Origin: Deltaproteobacteria bacterium RIFCSPLOWO2_12_FULL_60_19
GTDB lineage: Bacteria > Desulfobacterota > Binatia > UBA9968
Length of the DNA: 64,000 bases
Reading direction: 5' to 3'
Assembly (NCBI GenBank): GCA_001798595.1
Contig: MGSS01000064.1
Span: 1 to 64,000 of the forward strand
Shown here in pieces: positions 14,959 through 23,698 of the stretch; within the stretch, counting starts at the first letter, position 1; each line of letters starts with the position of its first letter. The notes beneath the pieces are model-generated. The model did no database searches. It was given only the letters and a program-made list of their open reading frames with translations, and was not told the origin of the DNA. Made by a program: the position numbers and the translations under genes.

Positions 14959-16037
14959 CCACGGGTGCGCAAACCCTTTCAAAGCTGGCCCGCCTGGTCG
15001 GCGGAAGAGTGATCGGGGATGGAAGCGCCGTCGTTTCGAGAGTGTCGCCGATTGAGGAAGCCGGCCCGGGCGACATAACCTTTCTTGCGCATCCGCGCTA
15101 TCGTTCTTACCTGAAAACCTGCAAGGCCACTGCGGTGATCGTCGCGGAAGGGGTGGAGGTCGAGCCGCCCGCCGAACCCGGCCGCGGATATCTTATAGTG
15201 GCCGAGCCCTACCCGGCCTTCGCCAAGATTCTCGGCTGCTTGAACCCGCCGCGCCGCTACGGCGGCGAGACTAGTCCCCTCGCGAGCGTGGATCCGGCGG
15301 CGACTGTGGCGGAGAGTGTCACTATTTTCCCCTTCGTCTACGTCGGCCCGGGCGCGAGGATCGGCCGGGGCACGGTTCTGTTCCCCGGAGTATTTGTCGG
15401 AGATGAAGCTCACGTGGGCCGCGATTGCGTGCTGCATTCGAATGTGACCGTGCGCGAACGGTGCCGTCTCGGCGACCGGGTCGTTCTCCACGCGGGCGCG
15501 GTGGTCGGGGCGGACGGATTCGGCTACGCCGACGTAGGCAAGGAGAGGATGAAGATCCCTCAGGTCGGGACGGTGGAGATCGGAGACGACGTCGAGATCG
15601 GGGCCAACAGCACCGTGGACCGCGCGACGATGGGCCGCACCGTGATCGGAAAAGGCGTCAAGATCGACAACCTTGTCCAGGTTGCCCACAACGTGGTGAT
15701 CGGGGAGGGAACGATCATCGCGGCGCAGACCGGTATCGCCGGCAGCACCAAGATCGGCCGGCATGTGATTCTGGCCGGCCAAGTGGGGGTCGCCGATCAT
15801 GTCACGATCGGCGACAACGCGATGGTGGGGCCGCGCTCGGGCCTGCCGCGTTCGGTCCCGCCCGGCGCGGTGCTGGCCGGCACGCTGGAGGCCGCGCCCC
15901 GGCGGCAGTGGGACAGGGTGATCGCCCTCTTGCCTCGCTTGCCGGAGTTGTGGAGCGAACTGCGCGATGTGAAACGGAGGCTCTCTTCGAGCGCGCGGAG
16001 GGGGCGAAAGGGAGTGAAGGGCCATGCTCGACGTTAG
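14955..16037 (+). CDS. lpxD: UDP-3-O-(3-hydroxyacyl)glucosamine N-acyltransferase
   Basis: LpxD adds the N-linked hydroxyacyl chain in the third step of lipid A synthesis. The 360-residue protein has the N-terminal uridine-binding domain ([12 protein letters not shown]) and left-handed beta-helix hexapeptide repeats; the active-site region contains [13 protein letters not shown]. The start GTG overlaps the skp stop (GTGA). The C-terminus ends with a basic tail overlapping fabZ by 14 bases. Confidence 0.95.
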   Translation: MTTGAQTLSKLARLVGGRVIGDGSAVVSRVSPIEEAGPGDITFLAHPRYRSYLKTCKATAVIVAEGVEVEPPAEPGRGYLIVAEPYPAFAKILGCLNPPRRYGGETSPLASVDPAATVAESVTIFPFVYVGPGARIGRGTVLFPGVFVGDEAHVGRDCVLHSNVTVRERCRLGDRVVLHAGAVVGADGFGYADVGKERMKIPQVGTVEIGDDVEIGANSTVDRATMGRTVIGKGVKIDNLVQVAHNVVIGEGTIIAAQTGIAGSTKIGRHVILAGQVGVADHVTIGDNAMVGPRSGLPRSVPPGAVLAGTLEAAPRRQWDRVIALLPRLPELWSELRDVKRRLSSSARRGRKGVKGHARR

Positions 16038-16476
16038 AGAGATATTGAAGCGGATTCCGCACCGTTTTCCTTTTTTGCTGGTGGACCGGATCGTAGAGAT
16101 CGAGGGCGACCAGCGGATCGTCGGAATCAAGAACGTGACGGTCAACGAGGGTTTTTTTCAAGGCCATTTCCCCGACCATCCCGTGATGCCCGGGGTGTTG
16201 GTCTGCGAGGCTATGGCCCAGGTGGCGGCGATCATGGCGTACCAGGTCGGCGGCGACAGCAACGGTAACAAGGTGTTTGTGCTGACCGGTCTCGACGGAG
16301 TCAAGTTCAAGCGGGCGGTCGAGCCCGGCGATCAGCTTCGGCTGGAATTGGTTTGTCTTAAGCGGCGCGGGTCGTTTTGGAAGATGAGGGGGACGGCGAC
16401 GGTGGAGGGGAAAGTGGTGGCGCAGGCGGAGATCTCGGCGATGGAGGTTCCCATCCAGGGAGTCGGATCAAGGTAA
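16024..16476 (+). CDS. fabZ: 3-hydroxyacyl-ACP dehydratase FabZ
   Basis: FabZ dehydrates 3-hydroxyacyl-ACP in fatty acid elongation and competes with LpxA/LpxD for substrate. The 150-residue hot-dog protein has [13 protein letters not shown], the catalytic histidine in [13 protein letters not shown] and the catalytic glutamate in VCEAMAQ. It sits between lpxD and lpxA, as in many Gram-negatives, and overlaps lpxD by 14 bases. Confidence 0.96.
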   Translation: MLDVREILKRIPHRFPFLLVDRIVEIEGDQRIVGIKNVTVNEGFFQGHFPDHPVMPGVLVCEAMAQVAAIMAYQVGGDSNGNKVFVLTGLDGVKFKRAVEPGDQLRLELVCLKRRGSFWKMRGTATVEGKVVAQAEISAMEVPIQGVGSR

Positions 16477-16551
16477 AATGCAAATTGCAAAATGAAAAAT
16501 GAAAGAAGAGATAGGATTTTGACTTTTACACTTTGCAATTTTCATTTTGCA
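16475..16551. repeat. AT-rich inverted spacer repeat (TGCAAAATGAAAA / TTTTCATTTTGCA)
   Basis: AAAATGCAAATTGCAAAATGAAAAAT on the left and CTTTGCAATTTTCATTTTGCA on the right can pair. It fills the fabZ-lpxA gap and is strikingly AT-rich compared with its surroundings. A related direct tract (AAAATGCAAAATGCAAAATGCAAA) lies before the Gfo/Idh gene at 18251-18274. Confidence 0.55.
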
Positions 16552-16568
16552 GTGGGTCGAAGACGACA

Positions 16569-17345
16569 ATGACCAAGATCCACAAGACAGCGCTGGTGGA
16601 TCCGTGCGCGGAGCTGGATTTCGACGTCGAGGTTGGACCCTACACCGTTATCGGTCCCAAGGTTAAAGTCGGCAAGGGCACGCGGATCAAGTCCCACGTC
16701 GTCGTCGAGGGCCATACCGCGATCGGCCGCGACAACCTGATTTTTCAGTTCGCGACGGTCGGCTCGGATCCCCAGGACCTCAAGTACAAGGGCGAAGAGA
16801 GCCGGCTCGTGATCGGCGATCGCAACACGGTCCGGGAATTCGGTTCGCTCAATCCAGGCACCACGGGGGGCGGGATGGAAACGCGCGTGGGGAGCGGCAA
16901 TCTTTTCATGATGCATTGCCACATCGCGCACGACTGCATTCTCGGCGATCATAACATCGTCGCCAACGGCGCGACGCTCGGCGGGCACGTGGTCATCGAA
17001 GACTACGTGATCGTCGGCGGGCTGGTCGGCGTCCATCAGTTCGTCAAGATCGGGACCGGCGCGATTCTGGGGGCCGGCTCGATGGTCTCGAAGGACGTGC
17101 CGCCTTACTGCAACGCTACCGGAGACCGCGCCCGCCTCCGTGGTTTGAACCTGGAGGGGCTCAGGCGCAGAGGTTTTACCAGGCCGCAGATCGACGCCTT
17201 AAAAAAGGCCTATCGCATCCTCTTTGACTCCGGACTAAAGGCTAAGGACGCTGTGAAAAAGCTGCGGCAGCAGCTCGGCGACTCGCCGGAGGCGGAGCGC
17301 CTCGCCCGGTTTGTCGAACAGTCGCAACGGGGAATTTGCCGCTGA
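16569..17345 (+). CDS. lpxA: Acyl-ACP-UDP-N-acetylglucosamine O-acyltransferase
   Basis: LpxA starts lipid A synthesis by acylating UDP-GlcNAc. The 258-residue protein from MTKIHKTALVDP has a left-handed beta-helix with the catalytic histidine in HCHIAHDCILGDH, the GGLVGVHQFVKIG block and a C-terminal helical domain (LRRRGFTRPQI onwards). The ORF track's earlier start (16533) runs through the repeat spacer and is unlikely. Confidence 0.96.
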   Translation: MTKIHKTALVDPCAELDFDVEVGPYTVIGPKVKVGKGTRIKSHVVVEGHTAIGRDNLIFQFATVGSDPQDLKYKGEESRLVIGDRNTVREFGSLNPGTTGGGMETRVGSGNLFMMHCHIAHDCILGDHNIVANGATLGGHVVIEDYVIVGGLVGVHQFVKIGTGAILGAGSMVSKDVPPYCNATGDRARLRGLNLEGLRRRGFTRPQIDALKKAYRILFDSGLKAKDAVKKLRQQLGDSPEAERLARFVEQSQRGICR

Positions 17346-17355
17346 CGGGGGCCTT

Positions 17356-17384
17356 CGTTCAAGCCGTTCAAATTGTTCAAATTT
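17356..17384. repeat. GTTCAA spacer repeat, second tract
   Basis: CGTTCAAGCCGTTCAAATTGTTCAAATTT occupies the lpxA-lpxI gap and parallels the tract at 9865-9902, including the shared GTTCAAGCCGTTCAA unit. Confidence 0.6.
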
Positions 17385-17417
17385 GCCGGAAGGCCGAACC
17401 CCCTTGAACTTGTTCCT

Positions 17418-18245
17418 ATGCGAAAGTTGGGACTGATCGCCGGCAATGGGAAATTTCCGCTGCTGTTCGCCGAGCAGGCGGCGCGCGAAGGAATTTCCCT
17501 GGTGACGGTCGCCCATCGCGGCGAGACGTTGCCGGAGATCGACGCTCTTGCGGGTCCCGTCACCTGGGTCTATGTGGGCGAGTTGGGCAAGATCATCCGC
17601 ACCTTTCACGAGGCGGGGGTGACCGAGGCGGTGATGGCGGGCGGGATCAAGAAGGTCAAGATATTTTCCAACTTTCGGCCCGACTTGAGGGGCGCGGCTT
17701 TCCTCGCCAGAGTCAGGAGCAGAGACGACGATCGGCTGTTGCGCGGGGTCGCCGACGAGCTCGAGCGCGAAGGGATCCACGTGGTGGAGTCGACGATTTT
17801 CCTCTCGCAAATTATCGCTCAAGAGGGGGCGCTGACCCTCCGCTCGCCGAGCAGTGAGCAGTGGGACGATATCCGCCTCGGCTTTCAAACGGCGAAGGAG
17901 GCAGGACGGCTGGGAATCGGGCAGTGCGTAGTCGTGAAGAATCGAGTGGTTTTGGCGGTCGAGGCGATCGAGGGGACGGACGCGACGATCCGGCGGGGAG
18001 GGGAGTTGGGGAAGGATGGGTTTGTCGTCGTGAAGGTGAGCAAGCCGCGGCAGGATCTCCGTTTCGACGTGCCCGCGGTGGGCGTGGAGACGATCAAGCT
18101 GCTGCGCGAGCTCAAAGGATCTGTCCTGGCGGTCGAGGCGGGGAAAACCATTTTGTTGGAGAAAGAAGCGCTCCTCGCAGAGGCGGAGAGCGGTGGCATC
18201 GCCGTCGTCGGAGTGAGCGAGAAGGTGCTGGAGGATAGGGGATAA
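17418..18245 (+). CDS. lpxI: UDP-2,3-diacylglucosamine pyrophosphatase, LpxI type
   Basis: LpxI hydrolyses UDP-2,3-diacylglucosamine to lipid X, replacing LpxH in lineages that lack it. The 275-residue protein starts MRKLGLIAGNGKFPLLF, has MAGGIKKVKIF, RDDDRLLRGVADELE, and the C-terminal block VGVETIKLLRE with a hydrophobic end, the DUF1009 pattern. Its place between lpxA and lpxB fits. No LpxH is seen in the window. Confidence 0.94.
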   Translation: MRKLGLIAGNGKFPLLFAEQAAREGISLVTVAHRGETLPEIDALAGPVTWVYVGELGKIIRTFHEAGVTEAVMAGGIKKVKIFSNFRPDLRGAAFLARVRSRDDDRLLRGVADELEREGIHVVESTIFLSQIIAQEGALTLRSPSSEQWDDIRLGFQTAKEAGRLGIGQCVVVKNRVVLAVEAIEGTDATIRRGGELGKDGFVVVKVSKPRQDLRFDVPAVGVETIKLLRELKGSVLAVEAGKTILLEKEALLAEAESGGIAVVGVSEKVLEDRG

Positions 18246-18250
18246 AAGAT

Positions 18251-18274
18251 AAAATGCAAAATGCAAAATGCAAA
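18251..18274. repeat. TGCAAAA triplet tract
   Basis: AAAATGCAAAATGCAAAATGCAAA is three tandem copies of TGCAAAA just downstream of lpxI, related to the AT-rich tract at 16475-16551. Confidence 0.55.
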
Positions 18275-18306
18275 GAGAGCGTTGCTGCTTAATGTTTTGA
18301 TCCGTG

Positions 18307-19239
18307 ATGAGTACTGGAGAAGAAATTCCGGTGGGCGTGGTCGGTGTGGGTTACGCCGGGCGGCTCCATGCCGAGAAGTACGCGGCCTCTTCAAAGGCGA
18401 AGCTGGTCGGTGTCGTCGATATCGACGGCGGGCGCGCCAAAGAACTTGGCGAACGTCTCGGTGTGCCGTCGATGACCGACTACCGCGATCTCTTCGGCAA
18501 GGCCAGGTGCGTGAGCGTTGCCGTCCCCACCAAGCTGCACTTCGAAGTTGCAGAGGCCTTTCTCAAAGAGGGGATCGACGTTTTGGTGGAAAAACCGATG
18601 ACCGCTACGCTCGACGACGGGCGGCGGCTGGTCGCTTTCGCGCGCGAGGGGGCGCGCGTTCTCCAGGTGGGCCATCTCGAAAGATTCAACCCCGCGATCC
18701 GCGCGTTGGAGAAGGCGATTCGCGAGCCGAAGTTCGTCGAGTGCCACCGGCTGGCGCCGTTCGTGGAGCGCGGCACCGACGTCGACGTGGTGTTGGACCT
18801 GATGATCCATGACATCGATGTCATCGCGAGTCTCGTTCGGGCGCCGGTGCGGCAGGTCGATGCGGTCGGCGTCCCGGTGCTCACCGACAAGCCCGACATC
18901 GCCAACGCCAGAATCACGTTCGCCAACGGTTGCGTCGCCAACGTGACCGCAAGCCGGGTTTCGATGAAGCGCGAACGGAAAATCCGCATCTTTCAGCCGG
19001 ACGCCTACGTCTCGATCGACTATGACCAGAAGCGCGCGCAGATCTACCACAGGCCGGCGCGAGGCGCCTCGTGGATGGATATTCGCGGCGAGACCATCGA
19101 GATCAAAGAGGGCGACGCGCTGGCGGATCAGCTCGATTCGTTTCTGGAGTGCGTGCGGAGTCGCGCGACGCCGTTGGTCAGCGGGGAAGAGGGACTGCGC
19201 GCGCTTGAGATCGCGGCGAGCATCAGCGAGCGGCTGTGA
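18307..19239 (+). CDS. Gfo/Idh/MocA-family NAD(P)-dependent oxidoreductase in the lpx operon
   Basis: The 310-residue protein has a Rossmann start (VGVVGVGYAGRLHAEKY), the family EKP motif (VLVEKPMTA, about residue 98) and the C-terminal dimerisation domain with DLMIHDIDV. It lies between lpxI and lpxB. Related enzymes at this locus include GnnA, which oxidises UDP-GlcNAc for amide-linked lipid A, but the partner aminotransferase GnnB is not visible here, so the substrate is open. ATG at 18307 is preferred over the adjacent GTG at 18304. Confidence 0.85.
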   Translation: MSTGEEIPVGVVGVGYAGRLHAEKYAASSKAKLVGVVDIDGGRAKELGERLGVPSMTDYRDLFGKARCVSVAVPTKLHFEVAEAFLKEGIDVLVEKPMTATLDDGRRLVAFAREGARVLQVGHLERFNPAIRALEKAIREPKFVECHRLAPFVERGTDVDVVLDLMIHDIDVIASLVRAPVRQVDAVGVPVLTDKPDIANARITFANGCVANVTASRVSMKRERKIRIFQPDAYVSIDYDQKRAQIYHRPARGASWMDIRGETIEIKEGDALADQLDSFLECVRSRATPLVSGEEGLRALEIAASISERL

Positions 19240-19277
19240 TGGGCGCTGACGATGCGCAAGGCGCCGCCCGCTCTCCG

Positions 19278-19361
19278 AGCCCGCGCAATGGGGTGCTGCT
19301 TAATCCCACCGGCGGTATCGGATGCGCGGGCTGTTCGACCGCGCGGCGCCTTTCACTCGCG
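19278..19361. repeat. Palindromic dispersed repeat, copy 2 (inverted relative to copy 1)
   Basis: AGCCCGCGCAATGGGG...CCCACCGGCGGTATCGG...TGCGCGGGCT, with perfect 10-base inverted ends, is the reverse complement of 8207-8261. It occupies most of the 214-base gap between the Gfo/Idh gene and lpxB. Confidence 0.65.
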
Positions 19362-19453
19362 TCCGGTGCCGTCGCCCTTCAAGACTCGCCCCAAGCGCTA
19401 CGCCGCGTCGCGATCTGTTTTCGTGGCATGGATCGTTGAAGCTAAGGTTTTTA

Positions 19454-20626
19454 ATGGCGGTGAATGAGGTGGGGAACGAGCGCAAGCGGATCATGCTGGT
19501 GGTGGGCGAGGCCTCCGGAGATCTCCACGGCTCGCGCGTTGTCCGGGCGTTGCATCAGAAGGAGCCGGCCGTGGAGATTTCGGCGGTGGCCGGCGAGGCG
19601 CTCCGAGCTGAGGGCGTAAAGGTCCTGTTCGAGGTCGGCCGGCTCACCGGAATGGGGTTCTCCGAGCTCGCCGGCAACCTGGCCAATCTCTGGCGAGCCT
19701 ACTCGGTGCTCAAACGGGAGTTGACGGAGCGCCGGCCCGACCTGCTGATCTTGATCGACTTTCCGGAGTTCAACCTGCGCCTGGCGCGGATCGCCAAGCG
19801 GTTGGGGGTTCCGGTGTTGTACTACATCAGCCCGCAGGTCTGGGCGTGGCGCAAGCGCCGCGTCGCGGAGATCGCCCGCTCGGTGGATTGCATGGCCGTG
19901 GTCTTTCCCTTCGAAGTTCCGCTGTACGAAAAGGCCGGCCTCCGGGTTGAATTTGTCGGCCATCCACTGCTGGAGGTCGCCCGGTCGACGCGTACTCGCG
20001 AAGAAACTTTGGCTAATCTCGGTCTCGATCCGGCGAAGCTCACCGTCGCTATGCTGCCGGGAAGCCGCCGGCGCGAGGTGGCCTATCACCTGCCGGTGAT
20101 GATGGAAGCCGCCGAGCTTCTAGAGCGGGAGATGGCGGTGCAGTTTGTTCTGGTTCGGGCGAGCACCGTCCACGACAGCGGAATGACGCAAGCGCCGGAT
20201 CAAGCAGCGGCCTGGGTTTCGATCAGCGACGGGGATGTGTATAATGTGCTCCACGCGTGCGACCTGGCCTGGACCGCTTCGGGCACGGCGACGCTTGAGA
20301 CCGGCCTGATGCTCCGGCCCATGATCATCGTCTATCGCCTCGCGCGGCTGACGTATGCTCTGGCGAGACTGCTGGTGCGGGTGGAGCACGTCGGGATGGC
20401 CAACATCCTCGCCGGAGAGAGAGTGGTCCCTGAGTTGATTCAAACGGAGATGACGGCTCGCCGCATTGTCCACGAGAGCAAGGCGATTCTCGGCGATCGA
20501 GGGACGCGCGAGCGTATCGTCGCCAAATTGGCCGGAGTGCGGGAGAAGCTCGGCCAGCCGGGCGCCGCCGGGCGCGTGGCGGATCTCGCCCTGCAGTTGA
20601 TGGGTGAGGCCCGGCTCGACTCATAG
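19454..20626 (+). CDS. lpxB: Lipid-A-disaccharide synthase
   Basis: LpxB joins UDP-diacylglucosamine and lipid X (GT19). The start ATG at 19454 gives MAVNEVGNERKRIML, and the ORF track's longer version runs through the palindromic repeat. The 390-residue protein shows VVGEASGDLHGSRVV, FPEFNLRLA, YYISPQVWAWRKRRV, GHPLLE, MLPGSRRREV and a nucleotide-binding C-terminal SGTATLETGL. The length is standard. Confidence 0.95.
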   Translation: MAVNEVGNERKRIMLVVGEASGDLHGSRVVRALHQKEPAVEISAVAGEALRAEGVKVLFEVGRLTGMGFSELAGNLANLWRAYSVLKRELTERRPDLLILIDFPEFNLRLARIAKRLGVPVLYYISPQVWAWRKRRVAEIARSVDCMAVVFPFEVPLYEKAGLRVEFVGHPLLEVARSTRTREETLANLGLDPAKLTVAMLPGSRRREVAYHLPVMMEAAELLEREMAVQFVLVRASTVHDSGMTQAPDQAAAWVSISDGDVYNVLHACDLAWTASGTATLETGLMLRPMIIVYRLARLTYALARLLVRVEHVGMANILAGERVVPELIQTEMTARRIVHESKAILGDRGTRERIVAKLAGVREKLGQPGAAGRVADLALQLMGEARLDS

Positions 20627-20641
20627 AGCGAAGGAGAAAAC

Positions 20642-22396
20642 GTGAAGCAGGTTTGGCGCTTATTCCCATTTGTTAAACCCTACCTCTGGCCCTACTTCGT
20701 TTTGTCGTTGGTCTGCATGGCCGCTTTCGGCGGCAGCAGCGCGTTTTTGCCGTATCTCGTGCAAAACGTGTTCGACGACGTCTTCGCGCAAAAGAATGAA
20801 GCGGTGCTGGCCTATCTTCCGGTGGTGATCGTAGTCGTCTTTGTTTTTCGCGGCGCGGTGAACTTCGGCCAGAGCTATCTGAGTTCCTATGTCGGCCACG
20901 GAATCATCAACGACGTCCGAAACGCAATTCACCGGCACTTCCAGACCCTGTCTCTCTCGTTCTTTCATCGCAACCCGACCGGCACGCTGATCTCTCGCGT
21001 CACCAATGACGTGAACCTGGTGCGCGGCGTGCTGACGGATGCCGTGGCCTCTTTTATGCGCGACGCCGTTTCGCTCGCGGCTTTGACGGTCGTGGCGTTT
21101 CTTAAGGACCCGCTGCTCGCCAGCATCGCCTTTGTCGTATTCCCCGCCTCCGTCTATCCCATCATGCGGCTGGGCAAGAAGATCAAGCGCGTCACCAAAC
21201 GCGGGCAGGTGGCGAAAGGACTTTTGACCAGCATCCTGCAAGAGAGCATCCAGGGAAATCGCATCGTCAAGGCGTTCGGGATGGAGAACTATGAAATCGA
21301 GCGCTTTCAGCAAGAGAATCGTCGCGTCTTCAAGCAGGCGCTGCGGAGTAGCCGGACGCAGTCCATGGTGCAGCCGTCGATGGAGCTGCTGGCCTCTTTT
21401 GCGATCGGCGCAGTCGTCTGGTACGGCGGTCACAGCGTCATCGGGGGCGGGCGCAGCCAGGGTGAGTTTATCGCGTTTCTGGTAGCTATGTTTCTCATGT
21501 ATCAGCCCTTCAAGGGGCTCGCCAAGACCTACACGATGATCCATCAGGGTATTGCCGGCGCCGAACGGATATTTGAGGTCCTCGACGCCGACCCGGAGAT
21601 CAAGGACCGGCCGGGAGCGCAGCCGGCGCCGCGCTTTGCGCGGGAGATCGGATTTCACAACGTGAGTTTCGGCTACGCCCGCAAGCTCGTTCTGAGCGAC
21701 ATCGATTTGAAGGTCCGAGCGGGAGAGATGGTCGCGCTGGTCGGCGTCAGCGGAGTCGGCAAGAGCACGCTGGCGGATCTGGTGCCGCGCTTTTACGACG
21801 TGACGGCGGGCAAGATCACGATCGACGGCGTCGATATCCGCGATGTCACCGTGGAATCGTTGCGCTCGCAAATCGGGATCGTGACCCAGCAGACGTTTCT
21901 GTTCAACGATACCGTCAAGAACAACATTGCCTATGGGGATCCGACGAAGGACATGGATCATATCGTCGTCGCCGCCAAGGCCGCGCATGCCCATGAGTTC
22001 ATCGTGGCGATGCCCCAGGGCTACGATACGATGATCGGCGAGCTGGGAGTGAGGCTTTCAGGGGGGCAGCGCCAGCGGCTGGCGATCGCGCGGGCCCTAC
22101 TCAAAGACGCGCCGATTCTGATCCTGGACGAGGCGACGTCGTCGCTGGATACCGAGTCGGAAATGCTGGTGCAGCGAGCTCTGGAGAACCTGATGGTTCG
22201 CCGGACGACCTTGGTGATCGCCCATCGTCTCTCCACGATACGCAATGCGAACCGCATCGTCGTGCTGGTGGATGGGAGAATCGCGGAAGAGGGGACCCAC
22301 GAAGAGCTGCTGGGGCGGGAGTCGGAATACAGGCGGCTCCATACGCTCCAACTGCTGGAGGATGAAGGCGCTCACTCCGGCAAGGTTCTCCATTGA
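20642..22396 (+). CDS. msbA: Lipid A export ATP-binding/permease protein
   Basis: MsbA flips lipid A-core across the inner membrane. The 584-residue half-transporter has six membrane segments (about residues 15-310) and an ATPase domain with Walker A GVSGVGKST, signature LSGGQRQRLAIARA, Walker B ILILDEATSSLD and the H-loop IAHRLST. GTG start with AAGGAG upstream. It sits between lpxB and waaA, which supports MsbA over a drug-exporter relative. Confidence 0.92.
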   Translation: MKQVWRLFPFVKPYLWPYFVLSLVCMAAFGGSSAFLPYLVQNVFDDVFAQKNEAVLAYLPVVIVVVFVFRGAVNFGQSYLSSYVGHGIINDVRNAIHRHFQTLSLSFFHRNPTGTLISRVTNDVNLVRGVLTDAVASFMRDAVSLAALTVVAFLKDPLLASIAFVVFPASVYPIMRLGKKIKRVTKRGQVAKGLLTSILQESIQGNRIVKAFGMENYEIERFQQENRRVFKQALRSSRTQSMVQPSMELLASFAIGAVVWYGGHSVIGGGRSQGEFIAFLVAMFLMYQPFKGLAKTYTMIHQGIAGAERIFEVLDADPEIKDRPGAQPAPRFAREIGFHNVSFGYARKLVLSDIDLKVRAGEMVALVGVSGVGKSTLADLVPRFYDVTAGKITIDGVDIRDVTVESLRSQIGIVTQQTFLFNDTVKNNIAYGDPTKDMDHIVVAAKAAHAHEFIVAMPQGYDTMIGELGVRLSGGQRQRLAIARALLKDAPILILDEATSSLDTESEMLVQRALENLMVRRTTLVIAHRLSTIRNANRIVVLVDGRIAEEGTHEELLGRESEYRRLHTLQLLEDEGAHSGKVLH

Positions 22397-22402
22397 GGTG
22401 TC

Positions 22403-23689
22403 GTGGGCTATCCACTCTACAATGCGCTGCTTGCGCTCAGCACCGTCCTGTTCCTGCCTGTATTGCCGATCTTGCTGCTTTCGGGAAAACGGTTCCGTGA
22501 AGGCTTTTGGCAACGCTTCGCTGTTTATTCGAGGGCCACGCGCGAGGCCGCGCTGGGCTCGAAGCCGATTTGGATCCACGCGGTCTCGGTCGGCGAGGTG
22601 CTCGCGGCACGGGGGATAGCCGCTCGGTTAAAAGCTCTCTTGCCGGATAAAAAAATCCTGGTTTCAACCTTCACCTCCACAGGCAACGCCGTGGCGCGAG
22701 AGAACCTGGCCGCTGCGGACATGATCATCTATCTGCCGCTCGATTACCCCTGGGTGGTGCGGCGCGCGCTCAAGCTATTCGATCCGTCCTTACTGATTAT
22801 CTTTGAGACCGAGATATGGCCGAATCTTCTGCGCGCGGCGGCCGAGCGGGGAACGCCGGCGCTGCTGCTCAGCGGAAGATTGTCGCGGCGCTCGTTTCGC
22901 AGGTATCATTTGCTTCGGCGGTTTTTCGCCGCCGTGTTGCAGCAGTTTGCCGCGCTCGGCATGCAGAGCCGGGAGGATGCCGAGCGCATCGTCCGGCTGG
23001 GGGCCGACCCGCGCAAAGTCTCGGTTACCGGAAATCTCAAGCGCTCTTCCGCGCCGGCGGGCGAGAGCCGCGCCGGAGGGAAGTGGCGGGACCTCACCGG
23101 TCTCGGCGCCGGGTCCGGCCGGGTGCTGGTGGCCGGGAGCACGCATCGCGGGGAGGAAGAGATTTTACTGAACGCCTTTGTTTCTTTGAAGCAGCGCTTT
23201 CCCGACCTTGTCATGGTGTTGGCGCCGCGCCATCCCCAGCGCTTCGCCGAAGTCGAGAAACTGATCGAAAAGAGCAATTTGCGCTACGTGCGGCGCAGCC
23301 GGCTGAACGGCCGGCTGGGCCAAGCGCCCGACGTGCTGTTGCTCGACACGATCGGGGAGTTGGCGGACTTCTACCGCGTGGCGGACGTGGCTTTTGTCGG
23401 GGGAAGCCTGGTCGATGCGGGTGGCCACAATTTGCTGGAGCCGGCGTGGCATAGAAAACCGGTTTTGTTCGGGCCATGGGTCGGCGGCTATGCGGAGATC
23501 GCGGCGGAGATGAAGCAGAGCGGCGGCGGCGTCGAGGTCGGCGGAAAAGAGGAATTTGTTTTAGCAGCGTCCCGGCTCCTGTCGGACCGGGAGCGCGCGC
23601 GAACGGCAGGGGAGAAGGCCTATCAGGCGGTCCAGGCGACCGGCGCCGTCGTTGAAAAGAGCATGGAGCTTGTTTCTCGCTATGTGTAG
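22403..23689 (+). CDS. waaA: 3-deoxy-D-manno-octulosonate transferase
   Basis: WaaA (KdtA, GT30) transfers Kdo from CMP-Kdo to lipid IVA. The 428-residue protein has an N-terminal membrane anchor (about residues 8-28), WIHAVSVGEVLAA with the conserved glutamate, the SxTxTG segment (VSTFTSTGNAVA) and a C-terminal CMP-Kdo-binding block VAFVGGSLVDAGGHNLLEPAW. It starts 6 bases after msbA stops and continues into lpxK. Confidence 0.95.
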   Translation: MGYPLYNALLALSTVLFLPVLPILLLSGKRFREGFWQRFAVYSRATREAALGSKPIWIHAVSVGEVLAARGIAARLKALLPDKKILVSTFTSTGNAVARENLAAADMIIYLPLDYPWVVRRALKLFDPSLLIIFETEIWPNLLRAAAERGTPALLLSGRLSRRSFRRYHLLRRFFAAVLQQFAALGMQSREDAERIVRLGADPRKVSVTGNLKRSSAPAGESRAGGKWRDLTGLGAGSGRVLVAGSTHRGEEEILLNAFVSLKQRFPDLVMVLAPRHPQRFAEVEKLIEKSNLRYVRRSRLNGRLGQAPDVLLLDTIGELADFYRVADVAFVGGSLVDAGGHNLLEPAWHRKPVLFGPWVGGYAEIAAEMKQSGGGVEVGGKEEFVLAASRLLSDRERARTAGEKAYQAVQATGAVVEKSMELVSRYV

Positions 23690-23698
23690 GGCGGACGG

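Noticed and set aside
20660-21994. 444-residue antisense ORF over msbA
   Set aside because: Shadow of msbA; composition is typical of GC-rich reverse frames and no domain is recognisable.
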